NCBI GenBank assembly: GCA_035317605.1
Contig: DATHGT010000328.1
Span: 1-5,411 of the forward strand
DNA from: DATHGT01 sp035317605
Lineage (GTDB): Bacteria > Methylomirabilota > Methylomirabilia > Rokubacteriales > CSP1-6
Direction of reading: 5' to 3'
DNA: 5,411 bases
In this document: positions 1-5,411 of the stretch, one piece after another
Layout: each line of letters begins with the position of its first letter
Position numbering within the stretch: position 1 is the stretch's first letter
Notes under the pieces: model-generated
Database searches by the model: none
Told to the model about the DNA's origin: nothing
The model's input: the letters and a program-made list of their open reading frames with translations, nothing else
Translations under genes and position numbers: made by a program

Positions 1-19
1 CGCAGTGCGCAGCACTGCG
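1..19. repeat. Perfect inverted repeat (hairpin) at the left edge
   Basis: An 8-base arm (CGCAGTGC, 1-8) and its exact reverse complement (12-19) are separated by a 3-base loop, giving a stable GC-rich hairpin. It lies about 90 bases past the stop codon of the minus-strand fusion gene, so it could be that gene's terminator. The bases that would form the U-tract on the minus strand lie outside the window. On the plus strand no T-run follows it. The rest of 20-106 shows no supported gene, only short open frames without a convincing start. Confidence 0.4.
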
Positions 20-106
20 GTTCCGGCGAACGGGTGACGGAGCCCGCACGGCCGGGCCACTCCGGTGACAGGACCCGTCCGCCGCGCGCGTCGAGCTAAG
101 ACGTAT

Positions 107-1921
107 TCAGGCGGCGCGGAGTGGCGCCGTCGCGTGTTGCATGGAGGAAAGCGATTCCAGCAGGGCGACCAGGCGGCGGTTTTCTTCTGGCAGTCTCACG
201 GCGACGCGCCAGTAGCCGTGGTTGTCGGGGAAACGCGAGGAGACGTCTTTCACGTAGATCGCGTGATCCGCGAGCAGGGCCTCGGCGAGGGCGGCGGCGG
301 TGTGGGGGCCGCCGGCGATGCGCGCGAGGAGGAAGTTGGCGCCGCTCGGGAAGACGTGCTCGACGGCGGGGACGGCGGACAGCGCTGACGCGAGCTCGTC
401 GCGGTCGGCCATGGTTTGGCGGAAGGACTGGGCGAGCGCGCGGCGGTGCTTGAGGATGACTTCCAGGAAGAACTCGGCCATCGAGTTCATGTTCCAGATC
501 GGGACCTCGGCGGCGCAGCGGGCGAGCAGGTCGCGGTCGGTCGTGTACATGAAGCCTAGGCGGAGGCCGGGGACGCCGTAGCATTTGCTGAGGCTCTTGA
601 GCACGACCACGTTGTCGAGGGGGCGGTCGCGGAGACGGTCCATCATCGAGACCTCGCCCGAGAAGTCGATGAAGGACTCGTCGACCAGCAGGCGCTTGCC
701 CGGATGGCGCGCGGCGAAGTCCATCAGCCACTCGGTCGAGAGCGTCGAGCCGGTGGGGTTGTTCGGGTTGACCACGATGACCACACCGCAATCGCGGGCG
801 CGCTTCTCGATGGCGTCGGGATCGATCCCGATCGCATCGGGATAGGTGACCCTGTTCTCGCCGAGGCGCGGGTACTCGCCGAAGGTCGGCTCGGGCATCA
901 GGATCCGCCGGCCGTAGAAGTAGCGGCGCAGGAGCGGATAGGCCTGGGAGGCGCCGTTGAGCGCGAGCACGTGGGCCGGGTCGCAGAGCAGGACGTAGGC
1001 GAGCTTCTGGTTGAGCACCGTCTGGCGTGACCCATAGTTGTGGAGCAGGTTCGCCAGGTTGCCCTTCATCTCGGCCAGCATGGCGCCGGGCGGGAAGTGC
1101 ATGTTCCGGATGAAGCCGAAGTCGAGCACGTTGTGCGCCCAGAGCCCGCCGAACGATTCCTCGATGATGGCGGCGCGCGCGGGCCGGTCGAAGACGAACT
1201 CGGCCACACGCAGGTCGTTGGGATCGTCCAGCTCCGCCCACGTCTCGCCGTCCAGGATCTCGGCGTGGATCCGGGCCTGGCCGACGTAGATCAGGATGCC
1301 CAGGATCAGCTCGTAGTAGCAGTTGTCGTCGATGGCCTTGGTGTAATAGCCGAGCAGCTGCTTGAACACCGAGGCGCAGAACTCGCGCGAGAACTTGTAG
1401 ATGTTCAGGGTCTTGAACTTGTCGGAGAAGTCGAAGTCGGGGCCCTGCAGGTGCGGGGGGATGATGCTGCGGATCAGGTTCTCGCCCACGGTCACGACCG
1501 TGCCGTCCATGCCGCTCCGGAACCGGTCGACGAGGGCGACGTTGGGATAGCGCGACTCCACCACGCGCCGGAGGACGGCCGGCTCGTAGACCAGGTCGGA
1601 CTCGATCAGCAAAATATCGTCGTCGAGGTCGATGTGCTCGAAGGCCAGGGCCAGCGAGTAGATGTTGTTGGTCTCGGTGTAGCGCAGGTTGCGGACGAAG
1701 GTGAAGCGCAGATCGGGATACGCCTCGGTGAGCGCGGTCTCCAGATCGTCGGCCAGGTGGCCGGTCACCACCACGATGTCGGTGATGTCGTGGACGCGCA
1801 GCCCGTCGATGATCCGGCCGATCAGGGTCTGACCGCCGACCCGCAGCAGGGTCTTGTGGGTGTGGTCGGTCAACGGCCGCATCCGGTTGCCGTACCCCGC
1901 CGCGAGGATGAGAGCTTTCAT
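107..1921 (-). CDS. Bifunctional nucleotidyltransferase / PLP-dependent aminotransferase-fold enzyme
   Basis: This 604-residue protein carries two enzyme domains. Residues 1 to about 245 are a LicC-like nucleotidyltransferase: the nucleotide loop LAAGYGNRMRPLT sits at the N-terminus, followed by a conserved lysine (THKTLL), a TNNIYSL motif typical of choline-phosphate cytidylyltransferase relatives, the probable metal aspartate in IESDLVYEP, and a closing WAELDDPNDL motif. A linker (about 246-278) leads to a fold-type I PLP domain (about 279-598) resembling histidinol-phosphate aminotransferase and CobD-type threonine-phosphate decarboxylase. It has NGASQA (about 322) for cofactor phosphate, NPNNPTG (about 386), DESFIDF (415), the Schiff-base lysine K446 in SLSKCYG, GLRLG (452) and a C-terminal arginine in YWRVAVR (about 572) expected to bind a carboxylate or phosphate. 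Both active sites look intact. The start was moved 13 codons inside the longest frame, to the ATG directly before the nucleotide loop, which has a good ribosome binding site. Inferred role: forming a small phosphorylated amine and activating it with CTP or another NTP for glycan or lipid decoration. Whether the PLP half transaminates or decarboxylates cannot be told. Confidence 0.93.
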   Translation of the reverse strand: MKALILAAGYGNRMRPLTDHTHKTLLRVGGQTLIGRIIDGLRVHDITDIVVVTGHLADDLETALTEAYPDLRFTFVRNLRYTETNNIYSLALAFEHIDLDDDILLIESDLVYEPAVLRRVVESRYPNVALVDRFRSGMDGTVVTVGENLIRSIIPPHLQGPDFDFSDKFKTLNIYKFSREFCASVFKQLLGYYTKAIDDNCYYELILGILIYVGQARIHAEILDGETWAELDDPNDLRVAEFVFDRPARAAIIEESFGGLWAHNVLDFGFIRNMHFPPGAMLAEMKGNLANLLHNYGSRQTVLNQKLAYVLLCDPAHVLALNGASQAYPLLRRYFYGRRILMPEPTFGEYPRLGENRVTYPDAIGIDPDAIEKRARDCGVVIVVNPNNPTGSTLSTEWLMDFAARHPGKRLLVDESFIDFSGEVSMMDRLRDRPLDNVVVLKSLSKCYGVPGLRLGFMYTTDRDLLARCAAEVPIWNMNSMAEFFLEVILKHRRALAQSFRQTMADRDELASALSAVPAVEHVFPSGANFLLARIAGGPHTAAALAEALLADHAIYVKDVSSRFPDNHGYWRVAVRLPEENRRLVALLESLSSMQHATAPLRAA

Positions 1922-1926
1922 TGGCG

Positions 1927-1931
1927 CCTCC
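1927..1931 (-). promoter_or_regulatory. Ribosome binding site of the nucleotidyltransferase-PLP gene
   Basis: On the minus strand GGAGG lies five bases (CGCCA) before the ATG at 1921. This decides the start in favour of that ATG over the upstream in-frame ATG at 1960, which would add 13 residues ahead of the MKALILAAG nucleotide loop. I found no convincing -35/-10 pair in the rest of the 1922-2051 gap. Cotranscription with the upstream hydrolase-like gene is therefore possible. Confidence 0.7.
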
Positions 1932-2051
1932 GCACGGCGATTTCGCAAGACGCGTACCACACGCGGGAGGGCCGAAACGAATGCAGAACGCTACCTTGCG
2001 ACCCGCCTGTGCAGCGATCTACCCACTCTGGACACGAACCGTTTCGATGGA

Positions 2052-3434
2052 TCACTTGCCGCTGGCGGCGGCGGCGCCGGAGCTGACGACGTAGATGCGC
2101 GAGTCGTACGGGGCGAAGGTGTCTTCCCACCACTTGCCGGACACGGCGAGGGAACGGCCGTCGCGCGACTCGACGACCCGGCTCGGCGCCTCGCGCCACG
2201 TGAAGCGGACGATCGTGGGCTTGTTCGTGTAGTTGTAGGCGAACACGTAGCCGGTGCCGTCGACGACCTTGGTGAGGGTTCGGATCGTGGCGACGTTCTT
2301 CAGCATCGGCATGTGCTTGGTCTCGCCCCCGTTGAGCAGGGTCAGCTCGGCCTGGTAAGCGACCTTGCGCGAGTACAGCCACTCCACCGCGATGTTGTGC
2401 TCGAGCTGGGCCTTGCGGGCGGCCAGGGGCTCGGCGGCCCGCGTCGAGTTCTCGACGAGGGCCTCGTCGGCGCGCGGCGCCAGCAGCGCCGGCTCGAGGC
2501 GGGCCAGCTCCGTGACCAGCGTACGCAGCGCCGCCATCTGGCGCGTCACGGCCGCCGCGTCCGAGCCCTTGCGCAGACCGTTGGGGCCGAGCTCCCACCA
2601 GAGCAGGCCCTGGGCGCCCTCGACGATCGACATCACGGCGTGGCTGCGCATTTCCTCGGAGGTCGGCTGGCGCGAGTCCGACGTGAACTGGAAGAACTGC
2701 AGCACCGACCAGATCGGCCGCTCCGGCGGGACTACCGCGCGCAGCCTCGCCACGTTGTCGGCGACCATGAAGTGCGTGTAGCCCCCCGCCGGCTCCGGCC
2801 CGTACATCGGGTAGGGATCGATGGCCAGCACGTCGGCGGCGTTCACCCACGGCGCCGGATCGCGATAGGCGGCGGCGATCGCCACCGCGAAGGTGATCCC
2901 CCCGGGGTCGAGGGCCTTGAGCTGGCGGTGGTGCTGCTCGGTCTCCGGCACCAGCGCGTCCGCGCACTCGTCCATGATGTAGTAGCCGGCGGCGCCCGGG
3001 TGCTTGGCGAGCTGCTTCACGTAGCCGTCGTCCATGATCCCGAACGAGCCGGGTCCGTACCGCGTCCAGCTGCCCTTCTCGAAGCAGTTGCCGGTCTGCA
3101 GGTACACGATCCGGCGCTTCCAGAGGACGTCCATCAGCGCGTGCATGGACCGCACGTCCGCCCGGCCCAGGTGATAGTTCAGGTACAGGTTGATCGGGAC
3201 GCCGTCGAGCTGCCGCTCGCCGCGCCGATCGAAGATCTTCCGCTCCCACTCCGCGCGGTCCGGGGAGTAGCCGAAGCCTGAGTCGTAGACGCCGAGGACG
3301 AAGCGCGGAACGCCGTGGACGAGCAGGCGACCCTGGGCGTCCATGGCGGTCCGCGGCGGCTTGTCGGCGGCGGACACGCCGACCGTGACGAGTAGGACGG
3401 CGACGAGCAGGGCGAAGAGGCTGCGCTGGATCAT
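2052..3434 (-). CDS. Secreted TIM-barrel glycoside hydrolase-like protein
   Basis: This 460-residue protein starts with a clear signal peptide (MIQRSLFALLVAVLLVTVGVSAA), likely cleaved near residue 22 or 23, so it is exported. The start was placed at the ATG just before this peptide; the longest frame begins 51 codons earlier but would bury it. All eight strands of a (beta/alpha)8 barrel can be traced: RFVLGVY (44-50), INLYLNYH (about 81-88), RIVYLQT (108-114), AGYYIMDE (149-156), ITFAVAI (180-186), VLAIDPYP (202-209), IWSVLQ (241-246) and GLLWWELG (276-283). E156 ends strand 4, where clan GH-A enzymes carry the acid/base. Residues of about 345-450 look like a C-terminal beta-sandwich (GTGYVFAYNYTNKP). 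The assignment to a glycosidase-like fold rests on this pattern; no CAZy family or substrate is recognised. Next to an O-antigen ligase-type gene, a role in trimming or binding an extracellular polysaccharide is likely but inferred. No Shine-Dalgarno sequence is evident, and a small hairpin abuts the start codon. Confidence 0.88.
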   Translation of the reverse strand: MIQRSLFALLVAVLLVTVGVSAADKPPRTAMDAQGRLLVHGVPRFVLGVYDSGFGYSPDRAEWERKIFDRRGERQLDGVPINLYLNYHLGRADVRSMHALMDVLWKRRIVYLQTGNCFEKGSWTRYGPGSFGIMDDGYVKQLAKHPGAAGYYIMDECADALVPETEQHHRQLKALDPGGITFAVAIAAAYRDPAPWVNAADVLAIDPYPMYGPEPAGGYTHFMVADNVARLRAVVPPERPIWSVLQFFQFTSDSRQPTSEEMRSHAVMSIVEGAQGLLWWELGPNGLRKGSDAAAVTRQMAALRTLVTELARLEPALLAPRADEALVENSTRAAEPLAARKAQLEHNIAVEWLYSRKVAYQAELTLLNGGETKHMPMLKNVATIRTLTKVVDGTGYVFAYNYTNKPTIVRFTWREAPSRVVESRDGRSLAVSGKWWEDTFAPYDSRIYVVSSGAAAASGK

Positions 3435-3435
3435 G

Positions 3436-3454
3436 ACTTGAGAACGATTCAAGT
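3436..3454 (-). repeat. Inverted repeat abutting the hydrolase-like start codon
   Basis: ACTTGA and TCAAGT are perfect 6-base arms around a 7-base spacer. In the minus-strand transcript the hairpin ends one base before the ATG, where a ribosome binding site would normally lie. It could be an operator palindrome or an RNA hairpin limiting translation. A 6-base match could also arise by chance. Confidence 0.35.
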
Positions 3455-3493
3455 GGCGGGCCGTTCCCGCGGGCGCCCTTCGGCCAGGCCCGT

Positions 3494-3531
3494 CGGCAAT
3501 CCGCGGCAACCCGATACCGACATGGGGCAAC
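3494..3531. repeat. Phased direct repeats in the divergent promoter region
   Basis: Two tandem 10-base units, CGGCAATCCG (3494-3503) and CGGCAACCCG (3504-3513), differ at one base. A third partial copy (GGGCAACG, 3525-3532) follows. The shared GGCAA core starts at 3495, 3505 and 3526, spacings of 10 and 21 bases, so all three lie on nearly the same face of the helix. They sit between the divergent hydrolase-like and ligase genes and could be binding sites for a shared regulator. The repeats themselves are seen; the function is inferred. Confidence 0.3.
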
Positions 3532-3580
3532 GATCTGCAGGGTCTGATGTAGGATCCGGCCTCGAAGTCCGGTACGACTC

Positions 3581-4858
3581 TTGCCACCTCCGGGGGACGT
3601 GTGGCTCTTGCTGCTGATCATCCTGATCATGCCGTTCGAGATGAGCCCGTATCTCTACATCAGCCCGAGCTTCCTGGGCATCATCCCCGACTTCACGGTC
3701 ATCAAGCTGCTCGGCATGCTCGGGTTCGCGTGGGCGGTCTTCAAGATCGTCATGCTCAACCGGCGCGGCCGCGGCGGTGAGCGGGTCTTCGACTCCCTGA
3801 CCGCCCAGCTCTTCGCCGCGCTGTTCGCCGGCGTCGTGGTCTCGGCGATTCTCAACGAGAGCCCGATGTTCGCCATCACCAAGTACCTGGTGTTCGTCTT
3901 CTTCCTGCCGTTCGTGCTCGTCAGCGTCCGCAACGAAGACGACCTCCGGCGCGTGTTCGCCACGGTCGTGATCGCCATGACGCTGGTCTTCCCGTATGCC
4001 TTCCGCCAGATGGGCCGCTACGACGGACGGCTCGGCGTCGGCCTCTACGAGCCGAACTACCTCGCCGCGAACCTGGTGCTGATCATTCCGCTCGCGCTGG
4101 CGGTGGCCAGCTACCAGCCGACGCGGATCCGACAGCTGGCGTGGGCCGGATGCGGCATGGTGCTGGTGGTCGCGCTCCTGCTGACCTCGTCGCGCGGCGG
4201 CTTCATCGGGTTGATGGTGGCGGGGTGGATCTACGCGTACCGCCGCCTCGGGTTGCGGGGGGCGATCCTCGCCTGCGTAGTGCTGATCATCATGGTGTCG
4301 CCCACCGACCTCGGCCAGCGCGCGCTGGCGACGGTCGATCCGACGGCGCCCAAGCCGCCGGGCGTCGAGGAATCCACCCTGGCCCACACCGCGCTGTTCT
4401 GGGGCGGCATCCGGATGATGATCGACGCGCCGATCTTCGGCGTCGGCCCCCAGCGCTTCAAGGATTACAGCCAGGCGTACTCCGGCCTCGACATCCCGTA
4501 CATCGCCCACAACACCTACCTCGAGCTGGCCGCCGAGGCGGGGTTGCCCGTGCTCGGGCTCTTCCTGCTGCTGCTCCTGACCACGATCTTCAAGCTCGGA
4601 CGCATCGCCCGGCTGGGCCGCGAGCCGGGCATGCAGCGGCTCGCGGCGTGGGCCGACGGCTTGCGCACCGGTCTCATCGGATTCGCGATCGCGGGCGGCT
4701 TCATCAGCGGCCAGTATGAGAAGTTCTTCTGGCTCTCGGTCTTCCTGTCGATCGTGGTCGGCCGCCTGGTCGACCGCGCGGCCGCCCACGCGACCGCGCC
4801 CGCTCCCGTCGCCGCCCCCGAGGGCGTCGCCGCGGCCCCGCAGCTCTCCGCGAGCTGA
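3581..4858 (+). CDS. O-antigen ligase / Wzy polymerase-family membrane protein
   Basis: This 425-residue protein is strongly hydrophobic, with roughly 11-12 predicted membrane segments (for example about 7-25, 38-58, 99-117, 160-177, 185-203, 316-338, 358-376). It carries the family hallmarks: GLYEPNYLAANL (154-165), TSSRGG (202-207) with arginine R205, a long, probably periplasmic loop (about 245-310), and AHNTYLELAAEAGLPVLG with H310. In the WaaL/Wzy superfamily, Arg and His residues of this kind are implicated in transfer of undecaprenyl-linked glycan. It would therefore join or polymerise lipid-linked oligosaccharide units at the periplasmic face; ligase and polymerase cannot be told apart here. 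The C-terminal 25 residues are Ala/Pro-rich and probably disordered. The earliest possible start is TTG at 3581, since a stop lies 12 codons upstream; GTG at 3599 or ATG at 3629 are alternatives, and none has a good ribosome binding site. The gene is divergent from the secreted hydrolase-like gene. Confidence 0.92.
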   Translation: MPPPGDVWLLLLIILIMPFEMSPYLYISPSFLGIIPDFTVIKLLGMLGFAWAVFKIVMLNRRGRGGERVFDSLTAQLFAALFAGVVVSAILNESPMFAITKYLVFVFFLPFVLVSVRNEDDLRRVFATVVIAMTLVFPYAFRQMGRYDGRLGVGLYEPNYLAANLVLIIPLALAVASYQPTRIRQLAWAGCGMVLVVALLLTSSRGGFIGLMVAGWIYAYRRLGLRGAILACVVLIIMVSPTDLGQRALATVDPTAPKPPGVEESTLAHTALFWGGIRMMIDAPIFGVGPQRFKDYSQAYSGLDIPYIAHNTYLELAAEAGLPVLGLFLLLLLTTIFKLGRIARLGREPGMQRLAAWADGLRTGLIGFAIAGGFISGQYEKFFWLSVFLSIVVGRLVDRAAAHATAPAPVAAPEGVAAAPQLSAS

Positions 4859-4901
4859 CGCGCCCCCGAGCGCGGCGTCCCGCCGAGAGCCTCGTCCAGC
4901 C

Positions 4902-4930
4902 TTGATCACCAGGGGGCCGTGGGCTAACGT
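4902..4930 (+). promoter_or_regulatory. Possible housekeeping promoter ahead of the methyltransferase
   Basis: TTGATC (4902-4907) and TAACGT (4925-4930) are separated by exactly 17 bases, matching sigma70-type spacing. The -35 matches 4 of 6 consensus bases, and the -10 matches 3 of 6, including the key TA...T positions. Transcription would begin at about 4937-4938, on top of the GTG at 4938, suggesting a leaderless message. It lies in the 70-base gap after the ligase stop, so the methyltransferase may be transcribed independently as well as by read-through. Function is inferred. Confidence 0.3.
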
Positions 4931-5411
4931 GGGCGCCGTGCTCAGTCTGGATGAGCTGATCGGCCAGGCGCCACTGATCCACAACGAGCGGACCCGGACG
5001 TGGGCGATCCATCCCGATCTGGCTCGATTTCTCGACGACTCCGTGGACGAGGAGACGACCGCGGTCGAGACGGGCTCGGGATTGAGCACGCTCGTGATCC
5101 TGCGCAAGACGCCGCGGCTGCACGTCGCGGTGCAGCCGAACCCCGACGAGTTCGTGGTGATCGTCGAATTCGCGGAACGACACGGGATCGAGACCGGCGC
5201 GTTTCGCCAGGTCGTCGCGCGCTCTCAGGATTACCTCCCCACCGCAGAGCTTCCGCCGCTCGACCTGGTGCTGATCGACGGCGACCATTCGTTTCCCACC
5301 CCGTTCGTCGACTGGTTCTACACGGCCGACCGGCTGAAGGTCGGGGGGTTCATGATCGTGGACGACACTCACGTCGGGACGGGGGCGATCCTGGCCGCGT
5401 TCATGGACGTC
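4929..5411 (+). CDS. Class I SAM-dependent methyltransferase, Methyltransf_24 type (3' end cut off)
   Basis: At least 161 codons are open to the window edge with no stop, so the C-terminus is missing. The SAM-binding motif I appears as VETGSGLST (residues 46-54, with the E-x-G-x-G-x-S pattern). Later come DLVLIDGDHSF (112-122) and LKVGGFMIVDDTH (136-148), the aspartate/histidine-rich motifs typical of Methyltransf_24 enzymes found in glycan and secondary-metabolite clusters. It probably methylates a sugar or a related small substrate in the cytoplasm; the acceptor is unknown. The start is uncertain: GTG at 4929 (used here), GTG at 4938 or TTG at 4902. The only purine-rich stretch (AGGGGG, 4911-4916) lies 12 bases before the first GTG, a long spacing. 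The gene follows the O-antigen ligase-like gene on the same strand, which supports a shared glycan role. Confidence 0.85.
   Translation, partial: MGAVLSLDELIGQAPLIHNERTRTWAIHPDLARFLDDSVDEETTAVETGSGLSTLVILRKTPRLHVAVQPNPDEFVVIVEFAERHGIETGAFRQVVARSQDYLPTAELPPLDLVLIDGDHSFPTPFVDWFYTADRLKVGGFMIVDDTHVGTGAILAAFMDV

Noticed and set aside
20..106. A gene start or end in the left flank (short open frames, GTG with GGAG on the minus strand)
   Set aside because: Too short and without recognisable protein sequence; no tRNA fold could be built either.
96..1241. Long minus-strand frame of 381 codons inside the fusion gene
   Set aside because: Arg/Pro-rich, low-complexity translation with no motif; a shadow frame of a high-GC gene whose real frame has clear catalytic motifs.
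1040..2086. Plus-strand frame of 348 codons opposite the nucleotidyltransferase
   Set aside because: Translation rich in V, D, G, Q and H, as expected for an antisense shadow; no recognisable domain, and it crosses the gene boundary and ribosome binding site.
1854..3281. Plus-strand frame of 475 codons opposite the secreted hydrolase-like gene
   Set aside because: Antisense composition (many R, H, V, G, D) and no domain; the minus strand encodes a signal peptide and an eight-stranded barrel.
3550..3555. TAGGAT as a -10 element for the ligase gene
   Set aside because: No matching -35 at 16-18 bases upstream and no proper extended -10; too weak to call.
3557..3585. Sigma54-like GG/GC promoter on the minus strand (TGGCAAG...)
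   Set aside because: The -24 half is partly matched but the -12 TTGC element is absent at the required spacing.
4873..4885. Small hairpin CGGCG-TCC-CGCCG after the ligase stop, as a terminator
   Set aside because: Only a 5-bp stem with no T-run after it; such short GC palindromes are expected by chance in this sequence.
3449..5107. Minus-strand frame of 552 codons opposite the ligase gene
   Set aside because: Very charged, repetitive translation (E, D, R, H, Q) typical of the antisense of a hydrophobic membrane protein; the plus strand has the conserved WaaL/Wzy motifs.
4704..5372. Minus-strand frame of 222 codons at the right end
   Set aside because: Its C-terminal half is Arg/Gly/Pro low complexity, and the opposite strand encodes methyltransferase motifs.

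Overview
This is a GC-rich bacterial window with dense, high-GC codon use and long spurious reading frames on the opposite strands of real genes. The proteins suggest an environmental bacterium making a surface or secreted polysaccharide. The lineage cannot be fixed from this sequence: candidate groups are Rokubacteria/Methylomirabilota, Acidobacteriota, Myxococcota and other high-GC phyla. I see no tRNA, rRNA, CRISPR array, transposase or attachment site.

Layout. Bases 1-106 hold no supported gene, only a strong perfect hairpin at 1-19. A long minus-strand gene (107-1921) encodes a two-domain protein: an N-terminal LicC-like nucleotidyltransferase fused to a C-terminal fold-type I PLP enzyme of the HisC/CobD kind. 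A 130-base gap (1922-2051) holds its ribosome binding site and no clear promoter. Next on the minus strand (2052-3434) is a secreted TIM-barrel protein resembling glycoside hydrolases. A 146-base divergent intergenic region (3435-3580) separates it from a plus-strand O-antigen ligase/polymerase-family membrane protein (3581-4858). After a 70-base gap with a plausible promoter, a plus-strand class I methyltransferase (Methyltransf_24 type) begins and runs off the right edge.

How the genes may work together (inference). The fused enzyme could make an amino-alcohol phosphate, or a related amino compound, and activate it as a nucleotide (CDP-type) donor. The ligase/polymerase-like protein would polymerise or transfer a lipid-linked glycan at the periplasmic face. 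The secreted hydrolase-like protein would trim or recognise the glycan. The methyltransferase would add a methyl decoration or cap. This fits a glycan or exopolysaccharide locus. The least ordinary element is the nucleotidyltransferase-PLP fusion.
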